Shown in pieces: positions 47,329-58,152 of a stretch of 64,000 nt of DNA (the stretch's first letter is position 1; every line of letters starts with the position of its first letter). Position numbers and translations under genes: made by a program. The stretch is from Nepenthes gracilis (taxonomy: Eukaryota > Streptophyta > Magnoliopsida > Caryophyllales > Nepenthaceae), in the NCBI GenBank assembly GCA_033239525.1, contig BSYO01000026.1, forward strand, positions 434,001 to 498,000. The letters run 5' to 3'. A model generated the notes under the pieces. That model saw nothing but the letters and a program-made list of their open reading frames with translations. It searched no databases and had not been told where the DNA came from.

Positions 47329-49370
47329 CTATTTAAATCAGTCAGGGTGGCTTCCCCCTCCTACTGAGATTCTTCCCGTAGCATACTTGTGTCAATAGAG
47401 AGAGAGACATGGCGAAAAAGAGAGAGAGTTCTTCTTCTTCCCAGGCTACTAGAGTGACTCGTCACGGTGTTCACAACACCGAGTCTGTCCTGACTGCGGG
47501 CGCCATTGCTTCTCTTGTGGTTGATTACGGCCTTCCTAGCGATTGGAGTTACCGCACTCCAGGCGCACTGGATAGAGCCAAGCGCCCCCCAGCGGGTTAC
47601 ATCACGGTGTACGAGCACTATCTAAGGGGGCTTTGTTACCCTATGCACTGCACGTTATACGCGCTGGTGAACGCGTTGAGAGTTCCGGTGGCGAGGCTTC
47701 ACCCCAACGCCTTACTTTACTTGGTGTCTCTGTGTATTTTTGCCCACCTCCACGGTGATTCTTTCGACGCCAAGGCAGCTAGGCTGATCTTTCGATTCAC
47801 GGAGTTGGAGGATTAGGTGTCGATGTCCCCCAAGGCGGGATTCCACTTTCGTGGAACCTACCCTGACTCGGTGAAGGGCTGGAAGGAGCACTTCTTCTTT
47901 CTACAAAAGCCCCCTGACTCTGAACTTTCGGGAGTATGGGGCCCGATTTCAGGATACTTTCAGGAAAAGTCGCCGGCTGAGGACGCCGTGGAGGCGGCGG
48001 AGCTGATTTCTGCCATTAAGTCTGAGGAGGCGAAGTTCTCTGTCCAGGGTTACTTCCTGATTTCCATCATGTTCGAGGCTTGCAAATGGAGACCTCCTTC
48101 TGGATAGAAAATCGGTGGCCCTGGCAAAAGAGAACCTGGAGATACGGCCACCCCTCGATCGTCCGGGGGGATGAGGAGGAAAGCTGTTTGTTGTTGGAGT
48201 CGTCGGCAGACGACGAAGAGGAAGAGGCCTCCTTAAAGAGGTTGAGGGAGGCCGGAGGGACTTCCACGCGGAGGTCCAAAAGACAGGTCGCCAGCTCCTC
48301 CGTTGTTGTGGGAAGTTCGGTTCTGAAGGTTGCCACGAGCGCTGGCCGCCTGGGGGAGACCGCCGAGCCATCACTGACTTAGGCCGCGGGACTACCCGTA
48401 CACGAAGCCTGCGAGGTGGAGTCTCAACCCGCTGGGAGTCCCCTCACTCGTTCCATTGCAGAGGCGTCCGCGGACGCCATCCCAGAGGCGAAGGATGACG
48501 TTGTTATTCTTGAGGATCCGGAGGGGTCACTTCCGGTTGCGCCTGTGTTGACACCGGAGGCCAGGGGGCCTGTAGAGCCTACTGTGATCTTTGTGGAGCC
48601 CCTTTCGGAGTTCCGGGCCTTCGAAGGCGCAGCTCCATCTCCTGAGGAAGGAGTCGCATCCGCCGCTGACCAGGTCCAAGCTAGCGAGAGGGCAGCCGGG
48701 ACATCCTCGTGGTAGGAGCCCCCGAGCGCTTCTACGGCCGCCACCCTTCTAGTCAGCCCGCCTCCAGCAGGTGAAGGGGTGGAAACTCAGGGAGAGGCTC
48801 TTCCGGGTGATCTCGTACACTCTCCGAGTGTCGCCCCTACTCAGGTATGGTTGCTTCAATCTGGCCTTCCTTTGCTGTTACATGCTTTGGGAGCGCCTGT
48901 GATGTCATTTATTATGCAGGCTCTAGGTAGGGCCAACCCCTTTGATGAGTTGACCGCCCTCCTTCACGGGGGCTTGCAGCAGGTCGTCTCCCGCGGAAGG
49001 GCCCGATTCGCGTCTCTCGAAGAGGAGAATGGGCGCCTGCAGCAAAGAGTGGCGCAGCTTGGGAGCCCTACTCGTCGCCTCGGAGGACGATAGTGCTCGG
49101 TTGATTAGAGACATGGTCGGTCGGCTCTCTCCGTCGGAGTCACGGCTGGCGCTGGAGGCTCGGTATTGGGACGGTATCCGCCTGTGCCGCAAGATTGCCT
49201 CCTTGGTGGCTCCTCACGTTCCCGAAGGAGTCTTTCACCCGGGGAACGCCAGGATACGGGAGGCGTCTCACCTGAGGAACTTTCACGAGGAGGCTGCTCC
49301 GTCCTATCTACCTGATTAGTCCCCATCCGTGTTGATTGTTAGGCTGTCCTTTATTGCCATCCCTTACTTT
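47329..49370 (+). pseudogene. Tat antisense unit 3: Transposase_28-like ORF
   Basis: A TATA-like ctatttaaat (47329-47338) stands about 70 bases before the ATG at 47409. The N-terminal domain (PPAGYITVYEHYLRGLCYP, PNALLYLVSLCIFAHLHG, FRGTYPDSVKGWKEHFFF) looks like the plant putative gypsy-type transposon family. A TAG at 47814-47816 interrupts it in frame. A frameshift near 48080, further in-frame TAGs at 48380 and 48713, and another shift near 49050 break the acidic, Ser/Pro-rich middle and the coiled-coil tail (FASLEEENGRLQQRVAQLG; LALEARYWDGIRLCRKIASL). The end is at 49317-49319. A relic of the same ORF sits in the RPS9 intron. Confidence 0.7.
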
Positions 49371-49927
49371 TGTGTAATACTTGCTCTTTGTTACTGAGTA
49401 AAAAGTGGCTATTTCTTCTTTGTGCTTGTACTTCTTTTGGTGTGGCATGTCACTTGCAATCTTCGTTTATTGTGATATGTGAGATCACTTCCCATGCCCG
49501 AATGCTAAGCTCTTCAGAGCCATTGTCGCTAAGGCCCTATCCAGGTGACTTCTTGCGCGTTGTTCGTTCTTCGTCAGATGATGTCGTTGCAGCTCACGCG
49601 TTTAGTGGGAAGCTCGATCCGGTAGGGTGGATGTCATCGCAAGTCCCGTGGAGCCGCAGCAAGGGTTAGCAAGGTTGTCAGGCCACGGCAACCAGACTCC
49701 TGGGTCTAAGCCTCTGTCGCGTATGATTGCGGGAGGTGTGTGGCCCCTGCTCAAGGCGTTATAATCACCAAGTTGAGGTCCTAGCCCACGACCATTGTAG
49801 ACTGAGGGTGCTCTCTTCTGTTCAAGAAGGTCGCCGCACGCCTGCAATTTTTACCCTCTAAGATTTTATTGGTCATAGATTGGGGACTTGAAAAGCCCCC
49901 AGGCCTGATGCTTTGACCGCCTGGGTC

Positions 49928-50144
49928 ATTGGCGCAGAGCCTGTTTGACGGACCGCCTCGGTCCTTTTGACGAGATGTCTTAGACTACAGTGGTTGCTTC
50001 CGTGCCGTCTGGCGCGGAGCCAAATCATAGGGGGCCGCTTGGGCCTACTGGCGCGGAGCCAAGATGTATAGAGTAGTCCCCAGGCCGCCTGGCGCGGAGA
50101 CGAAGTCCTGAGGCGGTCGATTTCGGATTGCCTGGCGCTCGGCC
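49928..50144. repeat. about 40-bp imperfect tandem repeats in the Tat 3' region
   Basis: The core ctggcgcggagcc recurs, with changes, at about 49929, 50009, 50048, 50089 and 50132. Spacing is mostly 40-43 bp with one double step. Confidence 0.7.
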
Positions 50145-50349
50145 AATGACTAGTTTTACGGACTGACATTTGTCCTCCGGACTTAAGGGTAGTGTAGGTC
50201 GTATGATTTAAGGATGCGATGCATGTCATCAATTCACACAAATGAAGATGCAGGACAACAGAAAGAGTGACTTCATTAATAAAAGATAAAACACATGTCC
50301 AAGCATTCATTATGATGCATGTGCATGCCTTACCTGGGCTGATGTAGCG

Positions 50350-53300
50350 CTACTGGTAGTACTTTCTTAAGTTGGCGGCGTTCCAGGTCTGCGGGACCAG
50401 TTTGCTGTTCTGGGCGCGCAGCTTGTACACTCTGCTCTGTAGGATTGCGGAGACGAGGAATGGTCCCTCCCACCCAGGGGAGAGTTTTTTCCTATTTGCG
50501 GTCTTTCCCGCCGCCTCTACACTCCGGAGGACCAGATCTCCAACTTTCAGAGGGCGTGCCTTTACACGTTTGTTGTAGTACCGTGCGACGCGTTGTTGAT
50601 AGGCCGCGGTCCACACTCGTGCGGCGTCTCGAACTTCCGAGAGCAGTTCTAGACTTTCCCGGAGCCTTTGTTCATTGGTGGCTAGGTCGAAGCACTCGAT
50701 CCGTAGGCTTGGCATCCCCACCTCCACGGGGACCACAGCCTCAGCCCCAAAGCAAAGGTTGAAGGGCATCTCTCTCGTCGGCTCCCGTGGGGTTGTTCGA
50801 TATGACCACAGCACGGACGGTAGCTCTTCAATCCAGGAGCCCCCTGCTCTTCCAGCCTGATCTTTAATCCGTGCAACAGTGTGCGATTGGTGACCTAGAC
50901 CTGTCCGTTAGCCTGAGGATGCCCCACGGATGTATGGATCAGCTTGATGTGGAGGTCGCGGCAGTACTTCATAAAGCGCTTGTCAGTGAATTGGGTTCCG
51001 TTATCGGTCACTACGACCTCAGGATTCCCAAAGCGGCAAACAATACCTTGACGGAGGAACTCCGTCGCATTTTGCTCAGTGATCCTGGTGAGAGGGGCAG
51101 CTTCCACCCACTTGGTAAAGTAGTCGATGTCGACGATTAGGAAATTCCTTTGCCTAGAAGCCAAAGGTAGGGGCCCGAGTATGTCAAGCCCCCATTGTGC
51201 GAATGGCCACTGGGATTGGAGGTAGTGCAGTTCCGTATGCGGCTGATATGTTATATTGCCATGGACCTGGCAACTTTCACACTTCCGGACGAACTCCATA
51301 GCGTCTCGCTTCATGGTGGGCCAGTAGAACCCTTGTCGCATGACTTTGAAGGCAAGGTTCTTGCCCCAAACGTGCGATCCGCACAGTCCCAGGTGCACCT
51401 CGCTCAGTGCATAGTCGGCTTCCTCGAGTGTTAAGCATTTCAGGAGGGGAGTAGAGTATCCTCGCCTGTACAATCTCCCGTTGAGAATCGTGTACCATCC
51501 CACCATTTTCTTGATTCGTTTGGCTTCGTTGGAGTCGTCGGGTAGGGTCCCTTCAGTCAGGAACTTCACGTACGGCGTCATCCAATTGTTTTCCGCGTCG
51601 ACCCGTAGCACTTCTTTGTCTTTAGCGTCGATGCTAGGTGCGGTCAGGACTTACCTGGGCTCTCTCGCGTACTACTCCATGGATCTGGGGGCCGCGTCCC
51701 GACCCAGTCGATCAACACTCGTTATCCGACCTCGGGATGTGTTCGATCACAAACCGGCTGAACTCAGGGATCAGGGCCTTTGCTCTCGCCAAGTACCTCA
51801 CAAGCTGCGGGTTTGAGGCGTCAAAGTTCCCATTCACCTGATTGACCACGAGTTCAGAGTCACTGTGCACGACCAACGACTGTGCGGAATATTCCTTTGC
51901 CAGTGGTAGGCCCACGAGGAGGGCCTCGTATTCCTCCACGTGGTTTGTGGCCGGGAAGGCCAATGTGATGGAGTACGCAATCTCCATGCCTTCGGGCGTC
52001 CTTAGCACGATACCAGCTCCGCTGCCTGCCTGGGTGGATGATCCGTTTACATTCAGGGTCCATACAGGAGGATCGTGGTCTTCCACGCTTCCTGGATTGT
52101 GGTCTTCTTCCTGTGCTGGTGTCGCCGCTTCCACGATAAAGTCGGCCGGAGCCTGTCCTTTCACGGCTGGCCGGGGCCGGAATTCCAGATCGAATTCTCC
52201 TAGCTCGACGGCTCACTTCACCAACCGTCCGGACGTTTTCGGCTTCTGCAAGATCGACTTCAACGGCTGATCCGTCAGTACGACGATCCGGTGCGACTGG
52301 AAGTAGGGTCGTAGCTTCCGCACTGCATAGACAAGCGCGAGCGCCATCTTTTCAGCGTGAGGATAGTGGGCCTCCACATCCATCAGCACCTGGCTTACGT
52401 AGTACACTGGCTGTTGTCTGCCTTCGTGCTTCCCAACTAACACTGAGCTGAGGGCCGCTGCCGACGTAGCCAAGTAGAGGTAGAGATCTTCTCCTTCGCG
52501 TGGCGAGCTTAGGAGCGGCACGCTGGAGAGGTAAGTCTTCAATTCCCTGAAAGCTTCGTCGCATTCCTCACTCCACCTGAACCCCTGCGACTTGGTGTCC
52601 CTTAGTGCCTTGAAGAAGGGCAAGTATTTTTCCGCTGACTTAGCGAAGAACTGCGAGAGGGCCTGCTATTCGCCGGTCGTCTTTCTCGTACTTCTTTTAT
52701 CGTCCGCGGAGGGTTCGAGTCGAGGATGGCCTTGATCTTTCTCGGGGTTTGCTTGATGCCGCGTTGGGACACGATGAAGCCTAGGAATTTTCCCGAGGTC
52801 ACTCCGGACTTGGCGCACTTCATCCCATGCCGTCGGAGGACACGAAAGGTCCCAAGTCGTTGATGTGGTTGTTGGCGTTCTTGCTCTTTGAGTCCGTCCC
52901 ATCTCTCCGATCTTGTCCGATCTGGGCCTAGAACATCTTCTCCCGCCCGGCGGTAGGTGGGAATTCTTAAGCCGAAGGGCATCATTTTTATACGTCTGGG
53001 ATAGAGGTGTGCTCTCAACTTCTAGGTCCATGGATGGTGAAATGTATTCCCAGCTCGTGGCGTGGAATCCAGACGTCGATGGAAGGTCAACGTCGAGGCA
53101 AGCCTTGTTTACGTCTCGGCGTACATCCACCTGCCGCTGCTTTTCTTCAGAGTACGACATTGGTCAGCCCGGGTATTGGATCTGACGATGAATCCGGCCC
53201 AAGAGTCTCTTCACTTCTTCCCTTATGGCACGGTTTTCGACGGAGTGGCTCCGTTGCCCAAGCCGGACTTTCGGCTCGAGTCAAGGCCCAACTTGTGGAC

Positions 53301-54455
53301 GATAACTTCGGCAGTATTGGCTTCGGTACCAGCCAAGGTCCCGAAGTTTAAAGAAGGTGGCTGTCGCGTTGTTCGGGCGGAGAGATCTTTGAGACCTTTC
53401 AAGCTCGGTGGGGTTTAGAGGGATTGCCTCGTTTCTTTAGTTGGTAGTCTCCCGCGGAGGTCCGTCTTCGTCGGGCGAAGCATGGCACCGCAGGGGAGGG
53501 TCTGTCCCCATCTCCCGATCTTCGAGGACTTCAACAAAGGGTGGGAAACTTCACCTTTAGGTGTGGGAGAGGTTACTCATGAGGTGGTCGGGAAAGGTAT
53601 TCCCGATATGGCGTTGTAGACGGATGAAAGGTCTAAAGCTAATGACATCGGGTGGGTTCCTAACCCCTATCCTCGGGGGATCGGGCGCGTTGTTGCGTCT
53701 GGTCGGCTCGACCGCCGTTTCGCGATTTAAAGGTCGTGAATCTGACAAATTTTGAGAACTTCCATTACGGCTTCGTTTTGGTTGGAAATCATGTTGACAA
53801 AGGGAGTCGGTATGGGGAGAGGTTACATGAGCTATATCATGTGTGCTAACTAAAGCTAAAGCTCGCTCGGCTTCAACCGAGGCTCGTTGGCTTCACCGTC
53901 GGAGGTCGACCGGGTGGAAATCTGTTGGAGTCACCCGAGCTCTTCATGTCGGAGGTCACTGGCTCCTTGCCCGAGTGTTCACGCGGATCGGGATCCTCGA
54001 TCTCGATCTCTTTGTAGGGTCGGCGGTTCTCGGTTGAGTGTCCTAGGCGGCGGTGGTACTAGCGGTATTTTGTTTGGTGTTGCCGCTAGGATCCTTTGGC
54101 GTCTTTGGCCACTTGAAGAACTTCTCATCCTAGATCTGCATCGGGATGTTCGTGCATTGTCGTTCGGAGGGGTCGGGAGGCTCTGCTTTGTAGTCCTTTT
54201 AGACCACTGGCGGGGCCGCTGCCGCTGCCGGCGCTCGGGGAAGCGCCGGTCGCCGCTGTCCCTCTTTCTCACATCGAGATGCTCTAGGGGCTTCAGGCGG
54301 TCCGCTCGCTCGGGCGCTTCGCCTCATTAGCCTATTCGGCGTGATGTACGCCGGATGATGGCCTCAACCTCTGGAAGGTCCGAGGGTGTTGGTGCGACAG
54401 TGCTTGAAGAAGTCCCCGCCGCCGGGGTGGCGACGAAGGCATTGAGCCCGGCTCG
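50350..54455 (-). pseudogene. Tat pol: protease/RT, RNase H, second RNase H, integrase
   Basis: Minus-strand order. RT remnants: MMPFGLR at about 52985, then VTSGKFLGFIVSQRGI; the YVDD segment between them is lost. RT-linked RNase H: LRPYFQSHRIVVLTDQPLKS, 52623-52213. Second RNase H: 52164-51712, with EEYEALLVGL and HSDSELVVNQVNG; the usual first Asp of VDGSS is Asn (LNVNGSS, codon 52047-52045). Integrase: 51611-50350, zinc finger HLGLCGSH...CESCQVHG, first Asp in WGLDILGPLP, second in VVTDNGTQF, then QANGQV followed by a TAG where the catalytic Glu should be. The C-terminal part ends VYKLRAQNSKLVPQTWNA and RKYYQ. Upstream of 53020 the protease/RT start is too damaged to frame. Confidence 0.85.
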
Positions 54456-55466
54456 CTAGAGAGCCGGGATCCGCCGTGCCTTGGTGATGAAACGGTTCAG
54501 GAACTGCGTCAGGCTTTCATCTAACTTTTGGCGGAGGTGGACCAGGTGCCATGGTTGCCTCTCCTCCCTTCGGCTGGAGGCGAACTGGCTCAGGAAGCTG
54601 TCAGCAAGCTCGTCGAGCGAGCGTATGGAGTTCGGGGGGAGGCCATGGAACCAGAGCAGCGCGTCCCCCCTGAGGGTGATGGGAAAGTACTGGCACATCA
54701 GGGCCTCGCTAACCCCTTGCAAAGACAGGTGAGTACGGAAGCAGTTAAGGTGGTCCATCGGGTCCTTGCTTCCGTCGTACCCCTCTAGGACCGGCATCTT
54801 GAACTTGCTTGGCAACGGTTGGGTCCGCAAGTCCATGGCGAAGGGCGATCTCCGGAGGTCGGTGGAGGAGGGCGTGGGCTTCTCCTTATGCAGGGTGTCC
54901 CACAGTACTTTGACTTTCTCCTCCATCGACGGATCCGTAGAGCCTCTCCGCGCATGGATGACGTCGCGGAGCTCCGTGTTGCCCTGGAGGTGTGGTCGAG
55001 CTCGTCGAGGATGGCGACTCTCCGCCTGAGTGGCTTGCTCGCCGTTGGAGCCTGCCGCGGTCGGCCTCCCATTGCGGCGTGAGTTGCGGGGGTTTCGCCC
55101 CTCAGGGCTCTCCTCTCGATCGTCGCTGGCGGGATGACTTTCCGCTTTGTTGGGATCATCTTTGCTTGGGGCCGCCTGGGCTGCGGCGTTGTCGAGATGG
55201 TTGGCTTGGCTCCTACGGGCCGCGGCTCGATGCCTGGCCTTCTTTGAAGTGGATGCTTGAGAGGCTGGAGGGGTAGCCCCTGGCCACGGGGCTCCCGTAT
55301 GTTCGCACAAGGCGCAAAGGATCAGTTTGACGTCGTCCATGTCCGCAGCTAAGTGGTTGACATCAGGCGCTGGACGGTCGTTCTCCTGGTTCCCGACGGG
55401 GGGATCTTCGTTTTGGGCGACGACCTCCACCGCCGGAGCGCTGGCTTGAGCTCGAGTGTTCACCAT
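54456..55466 (-). pseudogene. Tat gag, truncated by an in-frame stop
   Basis: Starts MVNTRAQASAPAVEV at 55466, just inside the primer-binding site. A long Arg/Ala/Pro-rich linker leads into the retrotransposon gag core: FKMPVLEGYDGSKDPMDHL, LRGDALLWFHGLP, SLDELADSFLSQFASSR and LTQFLNRFITKARRIPAL. The capsid-type frame ends with TAG at 54456-54458. Gag sequence seems to go on downstream out of frame (54450-54000), where no zinc knuckle could be read. The open frame extends upstream into the LTR, but that part is not gag. Confidence 0.8.
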
Positions 55467-55517
55467 CTTCTGGTATTCAGGAGTAGGGTGGGAAAGAGAC
55501 ACTTGGCTTCTTGTCAG

Positions 55518-55537
55518 TTTCCCACAGACGGCGCCAA
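55518..55537 (-). other. Tat primer-binding site
   Basis: On the minus strand, right after the LTR end GGACGCAACA, the sequence is ttggcgccgtctgtgggaaa. This is the tggcgcc-type site usual in Tat and Athila elements. Confidence 0.85.
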
Positions 55538-56310
55538 TGTTGCGTCCCGGGCTCGCGGTTGCCGTACGGATTAGGGAGCCTTCGGATTCCCAAGCACGCG
55601 GTGGCATCAGGAGAAGAGTCTGGTCTCTGTCTCTTTGAACCTGGACCTGCACAATACAAACAACAAACAAGAGGTCAGGGTCCAGCAGGATTTCTCCCAC
55701 CGAAGCCGCTCCGACGCTCAAGTCAGCGAATTCCCGCGATGAACAGAAATGGCGCACGCTATAAGCGATGCGCGGTTGAATGCTGTAAAAGCGTAAGAGA
55801 TGCGTGAATGATGGTGTGGAGAATATAGTGAGCAGGTGATGGGAGGCCTGGCTTCCTTGATGCACCGCGATGGGTGGCTAACTTTCCGTAGTTTGAGAAG
55901 ACGTTGGAGGTAGTAGCGAGCTAGCTTTTGCCAAATGGAAGTGAGTCGCTCCTCAGTTCCGGCTCTTGCTTCTTTGTGAGTTTGTTCCGAGAGTTATGAG
56001 ATCGGAGTTTGAGTCTCAATGATCGTGGTTAGAGAAAATCAGGATCGGAATCGAATCCCTCTCTCTGTGGGGTGTGGGAACTCTTATAGGCCCCTCCCCG
56101 TTGGACTCTGGGCGCCAAGATGCCCGTTGCGAGGGCTCCTTTGCCGCTGGTCGCTGTCGTGGACCGCCGGTCATGTCGGCCGTTGTTCTGCCACAGTGGC
56201 CGGCGGGGCTCTAGCGCCGCAAGCCACGCCCGATTTTCCCGGAATGAGGATTGGTGGCGGTCCGCAGCGGTTGCGTGGAGCCGTTGGCGCCGCCGTCTTG
56301 CTTCTCTCCA
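55538..56310 (-). repeat. 5' LTR of the Tat element, truncated
   Basis: Matches 44042 to about 44802 in order, with scattered substitutions and indels. It stops at ctctcca, about 200 bp before the U3 start seen in the other LTR. The missing part would hold the 5' end of the element. Confidence 0.8.
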
Positions 56311-57540
56311 TGCGGGACTCCTTAAGAAGCAATCTAGAGGAAAATAGTGGAAGTATTTTCTGATATTGGAGGTAAATAATTGTCCTCTTAAATGAGTGTT
56401 GGTGGAGAGCTTGAGTCATTAGAATTGGTCCCTGGAAATTGGGGCACAGTTGGGGCAGAGCCTTCTTTCTTAACCATCATGCATAGAAATTATGGGAGTT
56501 TATATCCATGACTTTGTGTGAACCATTCATCACAATTAAAACATAACCCTCTTTCACTGTAGGATGTCATTTTAGCTTATGTCAATTTTTTTATGGGCAA
56601 TTTGGGAGGGAGCTAGGTCATAGAAGGGTCTTTTGACAGTGCTGCCATACCAATTGCTATAGTGTTAGTGGCCTGTTTCAAATGTGGTGGTTGTGGAAAA
56701 TTAGGATGTTATGTGTCCAACTTGTCCTCCACAAACTTTTCCATACCAATTACTTTAGGTAAGGATATTGGTTTCAATAGTAATAACTCATGCCATATAT
56801 CATTGTGTAACCCTGCAATGAAGTAAATCAAGAGATTGGTAGTAAATAGGCCTGAAATTTGAGTAGAAAGGACTCGAAATCGGCCATGTATACTCCAACC
56901 GTCGTAGTCTAACAAAGTTGGTATAGGGTAGCTTCATGATTCAAAAATGAGGAAGGCCCAAAAAAATTTTCAAGATTTCAAGAGAAAATTTTCTAGGTTG
57001 ATAGCTTCCATGTTGTGCACATCTACTGATACCACTGGAGAGCATCTACAGACATGTAGAAGGCAAAGATGACTAATTTCTATTCTGGTGGAGTGCTATG
57101 GTGCCAGAAGAAATGTTCGATTTGAAATAGCCAGTTGATCACATTTTCACTAGAGAAAAATGAGATTTTGAGCTTGTGTAAAAGAAGATGAGAGTCGATT
57201 TGGCAGCTGGTTGTGATTGAAGAATGACTGGTAGGGTTTGCGATGGAGGATAAGAATTAATCGGGGTTGAAGCTACGAACGATACAGGGGTAGGTAATAA
57301 AGGGGAATGTGAAGACGATAGGCATTGTTATTCGATTCGGTTGAGGGATTGAAAGATTTTAGTGAGAGATTTTTGAAGTTGTGCAATGGTGGAAGTATTA
57401 GCGGCGGTACTGTTAGCATGCTGATGTAGAGTCATGGCTACTTCCTTTAGTTCCCTTGACATTCTAGTGATAAAGTCTTTGAGTGATCTTGTATCGCGTC
57501 GTCATATCTTATGTCATAGTCTTAATGAGAGTACTAATGA
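56311..57540 (-). pseudogene. older Ty3/gypsy gag relic
   Basis: On the minus strand, 57150-57000 gives WLFQIEHFFWHHSTPPE and FAFYMSVDALQWYQ. 56915-56709 gives FRVLSTQISGLFTTNLLIYF and IAGLHNDIWHELLLLKPISL. 56570-56490 gives the zinc-knuckle start ERGLCFNCDEWFTQSHGYKL, lacking the last Cys. These match, in order, the gag of the non-Tat chromovirus-like gypsy group. A worn primer-binding-like phrase lies near 57525. Stops interrupt every part. The relic ends where the Tat LTR begins. Confidence 0.7.
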
Positions 57541-58152
57541 TGCATGCACTAATTTCGATGACCTGTAGTCAAAGAAGAAGAAGATGAGGCCATGGATAGA
57601 GCCTCGAAGAAGCAGGAGGAGAGTTTTGCAGAGGGAAATAGAGGGGGAAGAAGGAGGCAGAGGGGAGAGGAAGAGGGAGTGAGGGGAAAATAGAGAGACA
57701 GAGAGACATGGAGAAAGGAGAAAGGAGAGAAAAAGTAGAGAGGAAAAATATCTCTTCTTTATTTTTCTATAACACTAGCCGTTTACATATATAGTAATGG
57801 TCCAACCAATACAGTTGAAACTAAATAAAAAATCTTAATAGTAAGGGAATAATAACAGAAGTTGGAGGTTCAACTAAAATAAAAAAACAAAATGGGAAAA
57901 ATAGAAAACAAAAAGGTGGAGAGGAGGAAAAGAGAGGAGGGGAATTAGCCAAACGAAAAGAAAATAAAAAAGAGAATAAAATCAGAGAAATATAGAATGG
58001 CATAAGGCCTGATTGATATTTATTAATGTTTTAATTTTAAATTTATTAATGTTGCCCGTTTTGCTGCGACGCTACTGGTTCGCAGATTTGGTTGTAAAGC
58101 TATCAGCTCTCTATGTTTTTCTCCGCTTAGCTGCGACACTACTGATTCTGTA
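57541..58152 (+). promoter_or_regulatory. CTC1 upstream region on LTR-like sequence
   Basis: Polypurine-rich ga stretches (57600-57745) and an AT-rich tail resemble the LTR belonging to the older gypsy relic. The last 130 bases or so before 58153 are probably the CTC1 leader. I see no clear core promoter. Confidence 0.35.

Larger units (their letters stand above)
44042..56310 (-). mobile_element. Tat-lineage Ty3/gypsy LTR retrotransposon, about 12.3 kb, inactive
   Basis: Bounded by LTRs that both read TGTTGCGTCC at their low-coordinate end. Read on the minus strand the order is 5' LTR (56310-55538, truncated), primer-binding site, gag (55466-54456), protease/RT region, RNase H, a second RNase H, integrase (to 50350), a repeat-bearing spacer, polypurine tract (45017-45006) and 3' LTR (45001-44042). 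The extra archaeal-type RNase H between the RT-RNase H and the integrase, and plus-strand antisense ORFs between pol and the 3' LTR, are marks of the Tat group. Stops and frameshifts in every ORF show it cannot move by itself. Confidence 0.9.

Noticed and set aside
54481..55638. Several GC-rich plus-strand open frames opposite Tat gag
   Set aside because: They are shadows of the minus-strand gag coding sequence with no motif of their own.
55467..55865. N-terminal extension of the gag open frame
   Set aside because: It reads through the primer-binding site and LTR. Gag proper begins at MVNTRAQ.
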